Positions 17,504 to 26,738 of a stretch of DNA of 64,000 nucleotides are shown here, in pieces. Under the pieces are notes generated by a model, which was not told where the DNA came from, searched no databases, and saw only the letters and a list, made by a program, of their open reading frames with translations. The first letter of the stretch is position 1. Each line of letters begins with the position of its first letter. Made by a program: the position numbers and the translations under genes. The DNA comes from Maribacter polysiphoniae (GTDB taxonomy: Bacteria; Bacteroidota; Bacteroidia; Flavobacteriales; Flavobacteriaceae). The stretch lies in assembly GCF_003148665.1 (NCBI RefSeq), contig NZ_QGGQ01000003.1, positions 186,001-250,000 on the forward strand, given 5' to 3'.

Positions 17504-18382
17504 ATGCAAACAATAATCAATACATGGCTAAATATCGCTCTTAATGATTTGGAATCTGCCATCTTGCTACACCGAAACGGAAAGTATAGAAACTCATATT
17601 TTCTGTTCCAACAGGCAAGCGAGAAAGCCAATAAAGCCGCGGTTCTTTTCTCTAGCGATTTTACCGAAAAGGAAATCGAGGAGACATCCCACGATCAATT
17701 TAAAATCCCAAGAAAGATTATGGTGCAAAAAGAAGAAAAAATGAAGGCCGCAATAGAGCTTCTTGAAAGCTATCCAATGCCGAAAGATCTGGAGCCGCTT
17801 TCCCATAAGAGCTTTGCCAAACACCATAAATCAATTTCAGCGGCCATTTGCAGTATAGACAGATTGAAAAATTGCGACTTGGTTAATTTTACATTGGAAG
17901 ATCTCGATGGCTTTTTAGAAATCCTAACGGGCTTAGAAACCATTGAATATGCATTTCCGGAAAATAGCAATTCAATACTTAGGTCACAAATGCAAGCCAT
18001 GGCAAGATACTTTGGGGAATTAGGTACGAAGGAAGCTTTGGAAACAAAAAGGGAAATTTTGAAGATGCTTGCGGATAAAAAAAAGTCGCAAATGTATTTT
18101 CAAAATTTAATGCATCACTTGATACCAATTCAATTTGATTCTATATTTATAGACCATACATTTTACTTTTGCGCTTTACTGACCATTCAACATAGTTCAC
18201 AGACAAGATATCTCAAAAACGGGGTCAATCCTGAGGATATTTATACTAAGGAACTACCAATTGTACAGAAACAATTGGATTTTATAAAATTTTTAAAGGA
18301 GGCGATTCTGCGATTGGAGAAAATGAATAGTAATAAACAAGTGCTACAAAACCTGTTTTCGAACCCTACAATTACCCAATAA
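17504..18382 (+). CDS. HEPN-domain protein
   Basis: A 292-residue protein whose N-terminal ~130 residues have the HEPN pattern: W-x3-A-x2-DL-x2-A (TWLNIALNDLESAILLHRNG), then KYRNSYFLFQQASEKANKAA. HEPN proteins are helical and often act with nucleotidyltransferases or as RNases in toxin and defence systems. The RNase motif Rx4-6H is not evident, so it may be a non-catalytic member. The C-terminal half is helical and unassigned. It lies 5 nt before the CoiA/DUF6035-like gene and the two probably form an operon. First gene after the tRNA remnant, as expected for cargo. Confidence 0.75.
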   Translation: MQTIINTWLNIALNDLESAILLHRNGKYRNSYFLFQQASEKANKAAVLFSSDFTEKEIEETSHDQFKIPRKIMVQKEEKMKAAIELLESYPMPKDLEPLSHKSFAKHHKSISAAICSIDRLKNCDLVNFTLEDLDGFLEILTGLETIEYAFPENSNSILRSQMQAMARYFGELGTKEALETKREILKMLADKKKSQMYFQNLMHHLIPIQFDSIFIDHTFYFCALLTIQHSSQTRYLKNGVNPEDIYTKELPIVQKQLDFIKFLKEAILRLEKMNSNKQVLQNLFSNPTITQ

Positions 18383-18387
18383 TAGAG

Positions 18388-18957
18388 ATGTCGTTTCAAA
18401 GAAGTATAAAAGTAGCTTTTGACAAAACTTCTGGAGAGATTCTTGAAGCCGATGATGTCTTTGACACGGCTAAAAATTCATTTGAGCTTCGCAGGCAGTA
18501 TCATAGAGATGAAGTAGAACTCTACTGTTGCGAGTGTGAACAAAAATTGAACGTTTCAGGTAGTAAGTATGATAGACTACATTTTAAGCATCAACCAAAT
18601 GCGGCGTTCTGTTACTTAAAGGAGACCGACCTGACGCAGGAGGAAACGGAACAATTGGCACAGCTTTATCGTGGAAAAGAAAGTGCAAGGCATAAAGCAC
18701 TTAAAAACAAAATAGCCAAGAAACTTTACAATTTAGATGGTGTTCATTCTATCTGCGTAGATGATACCTTTATTTACGATGGAAATGAAAAACGTAGGCC
18801 CGATGTGTATTGTAAATACTTGGACAAAGAACTCGTTTTCGAAATACAGCTATCCGATTTATCCTTGCGCTACATTTATGACCGACATGATTTTTACAAA
18901 CGGAAAGGAGTTTTTCTGATTTGGATATTGGATGATTTTGACGTTCATGGCCAGTGA
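18388..18957 (+). CDS. CoiA/DUF6035-like nuclease, N-terminal part
   Basis: A 189-residue frame with a cysteine/His zinc-ribbon-like region (CCECEQKL, then HFKHQPNAAFC) followed by a restriction-endonuclease-like core RRPDVYCKYLDKELVFEIQ, that is PD-x13-ExQ, the form seen in CoiA-type nucleases and in DUF6035 proteins of Bacteroidota. It ends at a TGA (18955-18957) after DDFDVHGQ, but the next frame is in phase and continues only one codon later. I think the two frames are one protein of about 558 residues interrupted by a single nonsense codon. Either the nuclease domain is made alone, or readthrough occurs, or the gene is dead. Confidence 0.65.
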   Translation: MSFQRSIKVAFDKTSGEILEADDVFDTAKNSFELRRQYHRDEVELYCCECEQKLNVSGSKYDRLHFKHQPNAAFCYLKETDLTQEETEQLAQLYRGKESARHKALKNKIAKKLYNLDGVHSICVDDTFIYDGNEKRRPDVYCKYLDKELVFEIQLSDLSLRYIYDRHDFYKRKGVFLIWILDDFDVHGQ

Positions 18958-18960
18958 CAA

Positions 18961-20064
18961 ATGGAACGCGATATCAAATATCTTACGGATTTTCAAAACT
19001 TTTTCAAACTGGATGAATCTTCAGAACCTTTTAGATTGTTGTGTACGTACAAATATCCATTTCTAACGGAGGATAATAAGTTGCTCTGCAAATGGATAGA
19101 AAAATCCGTCAGTCTTGGACAACTCAAGTTCAATGTTGAATCCTATCAGATTTATTATTTTGACTATGGGAAAAAGCTCAAGGTTAGAGAGAACGAACAT
19201 GCCAAACGTCTTCAAAAGGAAAGAGAAGAGGAAGTCAAAAATCAAGAGCGTCGAAGGAAGGTAGTGGCTGAAGAAAAAACAAACTCTATAATCGATGACC
19301 TCCGATTTTTATGGAAAAATAAAGGGTATAATTTTTCTTCCATCGAAGAACAAATGGAAAATTTGGACGAATTCGAACTATCGATATTAAATAAATCCGA
19401 TGCTTTTAAACCTAAAGATGGTCAACCAAGAATTCACCATTGGTTTTCAATAGCAAAAAAGGGTCATATCGGTTTCTTGGAACACATGATTGATAGTTCA
19501 TATTTGGAAATCGACTTAAACGAAAAATCCAAAGACGACAAAACGCTTCTTGCAACTATGTTTGAAAACATAGCTATTGAACATAAGATGTGGCTTTTAA
19601 AAAGACTTATCCGAAAAGGATATAACTTAAAGAAAGAGGACGAAGCAATATTGGCCCAAATCGAAACAGACCCTATTGAATACGAATCGACATTAATAGT
19701 TTTTCATTTGGCAAATGAGCTAAATGGTTGTTATTTAATCGATGAACTTTTCGAACATAAACCCCTTGTATGCATAATTGAAAGCGCAAAAAGGGATAAG
19801 ATTATTGGTTATCGATATCAAAAAACTCAATGGATAGCTTTTGCAAACAATGCTATACATAGTTACGCCGACTATTGGAGTTATATCGAAAAAGCCTTTA
19901 AGAACTATGGTATTTGGGAAAAATTGATGCTTTTTAACAAAAAAAATACCTTTCAAAAAAAGCTGGCAGAGTTCCATGCTACGAATCCAAAACAGAAAGT
20001 TGATTGCCTGCCCTTACTAAATACCCTATATCCTGAATTGAGAAATGATGAATCCGTAGGGTAG
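18961..20064 (+). CDS. C-terminal part of the CoiA/DUF6035-like protein
   Basis: A 367-residue frame in the same phase as the preceding gene, starting one codon after its TGA with MERDIKYLTDFQNFFKLDE. Right after a nuclease ending in DDFDVHGQ this looks like an uninterrupted continuation. Residues about 80-112 form a charged coiled coil (KRLQKEREEEVKNQERRRK). The rest is helical without a recognised domain; a string of degenerate helical repeats around residues 150-260 is possible. If translated alone it would need to restart at the ATG at 18961, and no good ribosome-binding site of its own is visible. Confidence 0.6.
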   Translation: MERDIKYLTDFQNFFKLDESSEPFRLLCTYKYPFLTEDNKLLCKWIEKSVSLGQLKFNVESYQIYYFDYGKKLKVRENEHAKRLQKEREEEVKNQERRRKVVAEEKTNSIIDDLRFLWKNKGYNFSSIEEQMENLDEFELSILNKSDAFKPKDGQPRIHHWFSIAKKGHIGFLEHMIDSSYLEIDLNEKSKDDKTLLATMFENIAIEHKMWLLKRLIRKGYNLKKEDEAILAQIETDPIEYESTLIVFHLANELNGCYLIDELFEHKPLVCIIESAKRDKIIGYRYQKTQWIAFANNAIHSYADYWSYIEKAFKNYGIWEKLMLFNKKNTFQKKLAEFHATNPKQKVDCLPLLNTLYPELRNDESVG

Positions 20065-20170
20065 TTGAATTAGCACCAAAGGATTATTTCTTGTGTTTTG
20101 ATGCGTAATCATAGATTACCAATTCTTCAGTCTTTCAAGTTTTTGCATAGGTGTTGCATCAATTTTTTTA

Positions 20171-20178
20171 TATTTTTG
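20171..20178 (+). promoter_or_regulatory. Possible -7 promoter element of the CusA operon
   Basis: TATTTTTG matches TAnnTTTG. It lies 4 nt before the GTG start of the DUF6660 gene. The nearest TTTG (20142-20145) is 25 nt upstream, somewhat far. Confidence 0.4.
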
Positions 20179-20182
20179 TACC

Positions 20183-20491
20183 GTGAAATTTTTAACAATC
20201 ATATTGTCCTTTTACTTTTTGGCACTCAATGTAGTGCCCTGTGCCGATTCGGGAACGGCTAAAGACGATGCCCAGGTCGTTTCGGTAATGGACTATGATG
20301 GCGACCACGATCAAGATTGTGAGCTGTGTTCGCCATTCTGCCAATGTCATTGCTGTCACGTGCATACGATTGATTTTGGTGTAATCGCTTTCACACCCTT
20401 ACCAAATCCTATTTCACAGGAAAACTTCTCGCACTTCGAGAGCGTTTCCGATGGAGTAGTATCTTCAGTATTACAACCACCTAGAGCTTAA
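20183..20491 (+). CDS. DUF6660 family Cys/His-rich secreted protein
   Basis: A 102-residue protein with an N-terminal signal sequence (FLTIILSFYFLALNVVPC) and a dense metal-binding-like cluster: CELCSPFCQCHCCHVH around residues 52-68, preceded by an acidic DGDHDQDCE. The family is found directly upstream of CusA-type pumps in Bacteroidota. It may bind Cu/Zn in the periplasm or act as a sensor or leader, but no function is proven. The start is a GTG at 20183. The cusA gene follows after 117 nt. Confidence 0.75.
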   Translation: MKFLTIILSFYFLALNVVPCADSGTAKDDAQVVSVMDYDGDHDQDCELCSPFCQCHCCHVHTIDFGVIAFTPLPNPISQENFSHFESVSDGVVSSVLQPPRA

Positions 20492-20525
20492 TTCAGTTTT
20501 TTTAAGGATAGCTATGTCCTAACGT

Positions 20526-20547
20526 GATGCTTTTCAAAGCAAGCATC
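20526..20547. repeat. Hairpin between DUF6660 and cusA
   Basis: GATGCTT (20526-20532) and AAGCATC (20541-20547), 7-bp perfect arms around 8 nt. No T-run follows, so it is not a standard terminator; it could stabilise or attenuate the transcript. Confidence 0.35.
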
Positions 20548-20608
20548 GCATCATAAATGCATTGCATCTCTTGTATTGCGAAGTTTAAACTGAATTAAAT
20601 CTCTTTCT

Positions 20609-23600
20609 ATGATTAACAAAATCATTTCATATTCCATTAATAACAAGTTCATTATTGGGCTTTTTATAGTGGCTCTTGTGGGCACGGGCATTTGGTCTAT
20701 GGCCACTATAAATTTGGGTTCCGTACCCGATATTACTAATAACCAAGTACAGGTTATCACAGTTGCACCAAATTTAGGAACTGAAGACATTGAACAATTT
20801 GTAACGTACCCTGTTGAGTTGGCAATGGCCAACCTTCCTGACGTTATCGAGCTGCGTTCAGTATCCCGTTTTGGACTGTCCGTGGTTACCATCGTCTTTG
20901 AGGACGAAGCAGGCACCTATCTTCCTCGGCAATTGGTACAAGAGAAATTAACCGAAGTCGCCGGGGAAATTCCCGAAGGTTTTGGTACGCCATTTATGGC
21001 TCCCATTACTACGGGTCTGGGCGAAATATTCCAATACACCTTAAAGGTAAAAGAAGGATACGAAGATAAATACGATGCAATGGAACTTCGTACCATTCAG
21101 GATTGGATTGTTAAACGCCAAATGGCATTAGTGCCTGGAGTTGTCGAGGTCAATGCTTTTGGTGGCTATGTTAAGCAGTACGAAGTGGCCATAAATCCTG
21201 ATAAACTAAAAAGTTTTGGCATTACAATGAATCAGGTTTTTGAAGCCCTGAAAGTGAACAATGCCAATACAGGTGGTGCTTATATCGAGAAAAACCACCA
21301 AGCAAATTTTATCCGCGGCGAAGGTTTGGCTCGTAGTATAGCCGATTTAGAAAATACGGTTGTTACCTCACAGAACGGTAGCCCTGTTTTAGTTAGGGAT
21401 GTAGCCGAAAAAGTGGGCTACGGGAATCAAGTGCGCTATGGTGCGTTTACCCAAGATGGACACGAAACTGTTGGCGGACAAATTTTAATGCTGAAAGGCG
21501 AAAGTCCTGGCACTGTTATAGATAATGTGCAAAAGCGTATCGATGAAATTCAAAAATCACTTCCAGAAGGCGTTTACATTGAACCATTTTTAAGCCGAAG
21601 TGAACTTATTGGAAGGACCACAAGCACCGTTGAAAAAAACCTTATTGAAGGTTCATTGATTGTGATTTTTGTGCTTGTCCTGCTTTTGGGAAGTTTCCGT
21701 GGCGGTTTGATTACCGCGTCGGTAATCCCATTGTCATTACTCTTTGCATTTATCTTGATGAAGCAATTCGGGGTGTGGGCCAACTTAATGTCCTTGGGTG
21801 CAATTGATTTTGGGATCATTGTGGATGGCGCGGTAATCATTGTGGAAGGAATGGTATTCCACATTCATCAACGGATGAAAAAAACTACAACCGCCATTGG
21901 CCAATCTGAAATGGATGAAATCGCCTATGAATCGGCTAGTACGATGATGAATTCGGCATTTTTCGGTCAGCTTATTATTCTTATCGTATTTACACCGATT
22001 CTCTTTTTGACCGGTGTGGAAGGAAAAATGTTCCGACCAATGGCATTTACTTTCGGATTCGCGGTTTTAGGAGCGATTATCCTTTGTCTTACTTACGTGC
22101 CAATGATTTCGTCAATGTTCCTTAAACCTGCTAAAAATCAGAACAGTTGGTTTGCCAAATTTGAAAACAAGATTGATAGGTTCAGTGATAAAATAATGTC
22201 CGGTTTGAACACGGCGTATGTACCGTTGCTCAATTTCGCACTTCGGTTTAGGGCTGGTGTTGTTATTGGTGCGGTCGGGTTGTTGTTGATTGCAGGATTT
22301 ATTTTCAGTAATATGGGTGGCGAATTTATTCCCAAATTTGATGAGGGCGATATTGCGTTTCAGGCTTTGATAAAACCGGGGAGTAGTCTTACAGAATCCA
22401 TAGAGGCCTCAAAAAAACTTCAAAATTTAATCAATGAATTTCCAGAAGTAAAAACAGTGGTTTCAAGGATTGGCGTGGCCGAAATCCCTACCGACCCAAT
22501 GCCAATGGACATAGCCGATAGTTACATTATTCTTGAAAAAGATAAGAGTAAATGGACTTCAGCAGATAGCAAGGAAGAACTCATAGAAAAAATTCAGGAA
22601 AAAATTTCAGTAGTGCCCGGTGTAAACTTCGTGTTTACGCAACCTGTAGAACTTCGTTTCAATGAACTGCTTACAGGTGTTCGGGAGGACGTGGCCATAA
22701 AATTGTACGGAGAAGATTTGGGTGTGTTGGCTGACAAGGTGCAAGAAATCGCGGCCGTCATCAGAACCGTTCCCGGCGCAGCCGACCTCAATGTGGAGGC
22801 CACGAGCGGTTTGCCGCAAATGACGGTGGAATACAATCGCGCGAAAATGGCACAATACGGTGTAACGGTTAATAAGTTGAATGATTATGTGAGTGCTTCA
22901 TTTGCTGGAGAGCAGGCAAGTGTGATCTTTGAAGGCGAAAAACGGTTCGATGTGGTCATTCGTTTGGCGAAGGACTTTAGACAGGATATCAACAACCTTA
23001 AAAATCTGTATATCGACCTGCCCAGCGGCAACCAAGTACCCTTAAAGGAAGTGGCGGAAATCAGTTACAAACCAGGGCCAATGCAAATTTCAAGGGACAA
23101 TACCTCGCGTCGTATTTCGGTAGGGGTAAATGTTCGTGGGCGCGATGTAAAATCAATGGTCGAGGAAATACAGCAAAAACTGGAAGCACAAGTAAAATTG
23201 CCACCTGGTTATTTTGTGACCTATGGCGGTTCGTTCGAAAACCTGCAACGTGCGACCGACCGATTGATGATCGTAGTGCCCATTGCACTCTTTCTAATAT
23301 TCATATTGCTCTACTTTGCGCTGAGTTCGTTCTCGCAATCACTTATGATTTATATGGCAGTACCGCTGGCAGCTATTGGTGGTGTGTTTGCCCTTTGGAT
23401 AAGGGGAATGCCTTTTAGTATTTCTGCAGGTGTCGGTTTTATCGTGCTCTTTGGAGTGGCGGTATTGAACGGATTGGTACTGATAAACAAATTCAATGAA
23501 TTAAAGGAAAGTGGAATGACAGACTTAAAAAAACGCATATACGAGGCAACACATGAGCGCTTGCGCCCAATTTTGTTGACGGCAACGGCAGCTATTATGG

Positions 23601-25012
23601 GCTTTATACCAATGGCGATTTCTACCTCGGGAGGTGCAGAAGTGCAGCGACCATTGGCAACCGTCGTTATTGGCGGATTGCTTACGGCAACGTTTTTAAC
23701 GCTTGTTGTCCTTCCGATATTATATTATTGGCTGGAAGCCCGCAAAGAACGTAAGGGTAAAGGAGATGATCCAAGCTATATCAACAAAAGCACAACAGTT
23801 CTGGTGGTGTTATTAGGCTTGGGAGGATTTTTCACTTCCAATACCGTAAATGCACAGGAAAGTGGAATCGCCCAGACCATAACATTGGAGGAGGCTATTT
23901 CCCTAGCAAAACAGAATTATCCATCGCTTAAGGAAAGCCAGGCTTTTATTGAGCGCGAGCAGGCGATGAAGGCAACAAGTTTCGATCTGGGTAATACCCA
24001 AATCTTTACGGGCAAGGAAGAATATGGCAATGACCTGCCCGGGGTACAGACCACGATCGGGGTGCAGCAGCAAAATGTTGATTTGCTCTCTGGGTTTTCA
24101 AAATCCAAGTTTTATAAGGAGCGTGTTCAATTGGGCGAAAAGTTCTATGCCCTAAACGAGCAACAGTTGATACGTAACGTGATGCTGGCCTATGACCGTA
24201 TCAATTATAACAAGGCACAATTGCGCTTCGCGGAACAATTGGACAGCGTCTATGCAAATTTCAGGACGGCCGCGGAACTCCGTTACGATACTGGGGAAAC
24301 CGGAAAACTGGAGTTTATTGCGGCGTCCTCGGAATATCAGCAGATACAGGTGCTCAGGCAACAAGCTTATGACGATATCGAAATCGCCAAGCGTGCACTA
24401 AAGCAATATCTGGGTATAAACCAAGACATCGAAACGGTAGGCCGAGCCTATACACCGCTAAATTATCGGGCAGTTTTGGATTCCACATCAGTGGGCGACA
24501 ACCCAATATTGCAATATTCAATGCAAAATGCCAAAGTGAGCAAAGCAAACGTGGGCGTGGAAAGATCACAGTTCCTGCCCCAGTTCAACCTCACGTACGG
24601 AAGACAGATAGTAGACGATGTATCAGGGTTCAACACCTATCAGGCGGGTATCAGCATTCCGCTCTGGTTCTTCCCTCAAAAATCCAGGGTCAAAGCCGCC
24701 AAAGCAGACGCAATGGTAGCCGAAAATCAGTATCTGGAACAGAAGGCCATAACCGAAAGTAGGGTTTCCCAACTTTTAAAATCTTTGGAGAAGACCCAAA
24801 AGACGCTTGATTATTATCAAGAAGGGGCTTTGCTCTTGGCGGAAGAACAGATAGCAACGGCGGAACTGGCCTCAAGGGAAGGGGAAATCGATTATGTGAA
24901 CTATATCACGATCCTGAACAGTGCCATAAGAATCAAACAAAACCATCTACAATTTATAAATCAGTATAACCAGCAGGCCATTGAGCTGCAATATCAATTG
25001 GGCAATCTATAA
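20609..25012 (+). CDS. cusA: CusA/CzcA heavy-metal RND pump fused to a TolC-like outer-membrane factor
   Basis: A 1467-residue fusion. Residues 1 to about 1045 are a heavy-metal RND pump with 12 membrane helices and two large periplasmic loops; the TM4 region DFGIIVDGAVIIVEGMV and GVAVLNGLVLINKFNEL near the end are typical of CusA/CzcA. Residues about 1085-1467 are an outer-membrane efflux protein (TITLEEAISLAKQNYPSLKES, two repeats). Between them (about 1058-1085) lies a signal-peptide-like stretch: basic, then TTVLVVLLGLGGFFTSN, then NAQES. The fusion is common in Bacteroidota. It exports divalent or monovalent metals by proton antiport together with the adaptor downstream. Confidence 0.93.
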   Translation: MINKIISYSINNKFIIGLFIVALVGTGIWSMATINLGSVPDITNNQVQVITVAPNLGTEDIEQFVTYPVELAMANLPDVIELRSVSRFGLSVVTIVFEDEAGTYLPRQLVQEKLTEVAGEIPEGFGTPFMAPITTGLGEIFQYTLKVKEGYEDKYDAMELRTIQDWIVKRQMALVPGVVEVNAFGGYVKQYEVAINPDKLKSFGITMNQVFEALKVNNANTGGAYIEKNHQANFIRGEGLARSIADLENTVVTSQNGSPVLVRDVAEKVGYGNQVRYGAFTQDGHETVGGQILMLKGESPGTVIDNVQKRIDEIQKSLPEGVYIEPFLSRSELIGRTTSTVEKNLIEGSLIVIFVLVLLLGSFRGGLITASVIPLSLLFAFILMKQFGVWANLMSLGAIDFGIIVDGAVIIVEGMVFHIHQRMKKTTTAIGQSEMDEIAYESASTMMNSAFFGQLIILIVFTPILFLTGVEGKMFRPMAFTFGFAVLGAIILCLTYVPMISSMFLKPAKNQNSWFAKFENKIDRFSDKIMSGLNTAYVPLLNFALRFRAGVVIGAVGLLLIAGFIFSNMGGEFIPKFDEGDIAFQALIKPGSSLTESIEASKKLQNLINEFPEVKTVVSRIGVAEIPTDPMPMDIADSYIILEKDKSKWTSADSKEELIEKIQEKISVVPGVNFVFTQPVELRFNELLTGVREDVAIKLYGEDLGVLADKVQEIAAVIRTVPGAADLNVEATSGLPQMTVEYNRAKMAQYGVTVNKLNDYVSASFAGEQASVIFEGEKRFDVVIRLAKDFRQDINNLKNLYIDLPSGNQVPLKEVAEISYKPGPMQISRDNTSRRISVGVNVRGRDVKSMVEEIQQKLEAQVKLPPGYFVTYGGSFENLQRATDRLMIVVPIALFLIFILLYFALSSFSQSLMIYMAVPLAAIGGVFALWIRGMPFSISAGVGFIVLFGVAVLNGLVLINKFNELKESGMTDLKKRIYEATHERLRPILLTATAAIMGFIPMAISTSGGAEVQRPLATVVIGGLLTATFLTLVVLPILYYWLEARKERKGKGDDPSYINKSTTVLVVLLGLGGFFTSNTVNAQESGIAQTITLEEAISLAKQNYPSLKESQAFIEREQAMKATSFDLGNTQIFTGKEEYGNDLPGVQTTIGVQQQNVDLLSGFSKSKFYKERVQLGEKFYALNEQQLIRNVMLAYDRINYNKAQLRFAEQLDSVYANFRTAAELRYDTGETGKLEFIAASSEYQQIQVLRQQAYDDIEIAKRALKQYLGINQDIETVGRAYTPLNYRAVLDSTSVGDNPILQYSMQNAKVSKANVGVERSQFLPQFNLTYGRQIVDDVSGFNTYQAGISIPLWFFPQKSRVKAAKADAMVAENQYLEQKAITESRVSQLLKSLEKTQKTLDYYQEGALLLAEEQIATAELASREGEIDYVNYITILNSAIRIKQNHLQFINQYNQQAIELQYQLGNL

Positions 25013-25028
25013 TCTTAAAAAAGGAAAA

Positions 25029-26273
25029 ATGAAGAATATAATCTTAATAAGCACCGTATTATTTACACTTATGTTCATGAGTTGTAACGATGCCCCAAAA
25101 TCTGAACTTGGGAATAATGAAGCTGAAGGTGTATCAAAAACCGAAGCAGGTGGGGAAGATGCCCACGGCGAAGAGGAAGGCGGCCACGGGGAAGAAGGAG
25201 AAGAAGGTGTTGTAGTACTTTCTACACTACAAATGGAGACCATTGACCTGGAGACCAGAACCTTGGAAAAAAGAAACCTCGGTAACAATATCAAGGTAAC
25301 CGGAAGGCTTGAGCTATATCCTCAGGACAGGGCCAATATTAGTCCTTTCGTAGGCGGCAATGTACGTTCCATCAAAGTAATCGAAGGAGATGAAGTGCGA
25401 AAAGGAGAGGTGTTGGCCTATTTGGAACATCCCGATATTATCAGTATGCAGCAGGAGTACCAGGAAAAAAACGATGAACTGGTTTTCCTTAAACAGGATT
25501 TTGAGCGAAAGCAGACCTTGTACGACAAAGGCGTTTCCTCCGGGAAGGAATTTCAGATGGCACAGTCAAAGTTCCGTTCCACAACCTCAAGTGTCAATGG
25601 CCTAAAATCAAAATTGCGCTTGCTCGGTATCGATCCTTCCAAGGTGGAAGAAGGACAAATCTACTCGGCCATACCCATATCGACACCTATATCCGGCTTT
25701 GTGGATGAAGTAATGGTAAGCCTGGGGGATTATGTGGCCCCCCAATCAAAAATGTTTACGGTGAGCGATAATTCAGAACTCCATTTGGATCTCAAAGTGT
25801 ATGAAAAAGATATCCCCAAGGTTCAGGTAGGTCAAAAAATCCATTTTACCGTTGCCTCAAAACCGGATGAACTGTTAACGGCAGAAGTGCATTCCATAGG
25901 CAAGACCTTTGAGGAAGATCCAAAAGCCTTGCACGTCCACGCGGATATCGATAACAAAAATGGCGACCTCTTACCAGGAATGTATGCAGAAGGAAGAATC
26001 GTGCAGGGAGAGAAATCGGGCTTTGCAGTACCCGAGGAAGCCATTGTCAAAGAAGGCGAACAGTCCTATGTTTTTATCGTGGATGAGGATGGAGCACCAG
26101 AAGAAAATAAAATGAAATATAAACGCATTCCCGTGAGTACAGGAGTCAACGACTTGGGTTTTGTAGAAGTAAACCTGCCTGCAGGAATACCCGAAAATGT
26201 CAAAATAGTAACAAACGGAGCCTACACCCTTTCTTCGGAAATGGTCAAGGGCGAACTGGAGCACGGACATTAA
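25029..26273 (+). CDS. RND efflux periplasmic adaptor (CusB/CzcB type)
   Basis: A 414-residue membrane fusion protein linking the RND pump to the outer-membrane factor. It is a lipoprotein (lipobox FMSC about residue 19) followed by a His/Glu-rich linker (EDAHGEEEGGHGEEGEEG) likely to bind metal. The lipoyl/barrel-sandwich halves are seen in NVRSIKVIEGDEVRKGEVLAYLEHP and STPISGFVDEVMVSLGDYV, separated by a helical hairpin. The ATG at 25029 is chosen because it begins the signal peptide; an ATG at 24981 lies inside cusA. Distance to cusA is 16 nt: one operon. Confidence 0.93.
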   Translation: MKNIILISTVLFTLMFMSCNDAPKSELGNNEAEGVSKTEAGGEDAHGEEEGGHGEEGEEGVVVLSTLQMETIDLETRTLEKRNLGNNIKVTGRLELYPQDRANISPFVGGNVRSIKVIEGDEVRKGEVLAYLEHPDIISMQQEYQEKNDELVFLKQDFERKQTLYDKGVSSGKEFQMAQSKFRSTTSSVNGLKSKLRLLGIDPSKVEEGQIYSAIPISTPISGFVDEVMVSLGDYVAPQSKMFTVSDNSELHLDLKVYEKDIPKVQVGQKIHFTVASKPDELLTAEVHSIGKTFEEDPKALHVHADIDNKNGDLLPGMYAEGRIVQGEKSGFAVPEEAIVKEGEQSYVFIVDEDGAPEENKMKYKRIPVSTGVNDLGFVEVNLPAGIPENVKIVTNGAYTLSSEMVKGELEHGH

Positions 26274-26292
26274 ACAACAATATAGATAAAGG

Positions 26293-26361
26293 TTTTGATT
26301 CCGGGTTTGTTTATCGTCTTAATTAGTTAGTTGAAAATCAGAAAGTAGGCCCGGTTCAAAA
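26293..26361. repeat. Imperfect long hairpin upstream of the PII-like gene
   Basis: TTTTGATTCCGGG (26293-26305) can pair with CCCGGTTCAAAA (26350-26361) with one small internal loop; the loop between is 44 nt. It lies in the 115-nt gap between the adaptor and the PII-like gene and could be a leader or attenuator. Confidence 0.35.
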
Positions 26362-26388
26362 TCGATTAAAAATCTAAATAGTATAAAT

Positions 26389-26718
26389 ATGAAAGAAATA
26401 AAAGCATTTGTAAAACCAAACCGCATCCAAAAGGTCATCGAAGCCCTAAGCGACAATGGTTTTAAAAGTATGACGCTTTCACAAGCGGAGGGCACCGGGG
26501 CGTTCAAGGCAAAGGGAGCAAGACCCTCCCTTGATTTTAATATAACCGATAGTCCAGTGGTAAAAGTGGAGCTGGTATGTCAAAATGAGGAAGCACAAGC
26601 GGCAATCGATATTATTACGGAAAACGGTAAAACGCCCGACCCAGGGGACGGTATCATCTATTTATCGGATATAGAGGATGCCTTCCAGATCAAAACAGGC
26701 GAATCCTTAAAACGCTAA
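26389..26718 (+). CDS. PII-like protein linked to metal efflux
   Basis: A 109-residue member of the PII signalling superfamily (MKEIKAFVKPNRIQKVIEAL at the start, and VELVCQNEEAQAAIDIITENGKTPDPGDGIIYLSDIEDAF toward the end, in pieces typical of the ferredoxin-like fold). The T-loop region lacks the uridylylation Tyr context of GlnB/GlnK (SQAEGTGAFKAKGARPSLDF). PII-like proteins next to CusA-type pumps have been described as a separate group; a role as metal or nucleotide sensor for the pump is inferred. It lies between the adaptor and a Fur-like gene. Confidence 0.82.
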   Translation: MKEIKAFVKPNRIQKVIEALSDNGFKSMTLSQAEGTGAFKAKGARPSLDFNITDSPVVKVELVCQNEEAQAAIDIITENGKTPDPGDGIIYLSDIEDAFQIKTGESLKR

Positions 26719-26738
26719 GACCTTTAACCCCTTTTAAA

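Noticed and set aside
18955-18957. TGA as a selenocysteine codon
   Set aside because: No selenocysteine insertion hairpin was recognised downstream and the family has no known selenoprotein; nonsense or readthrough fits better.
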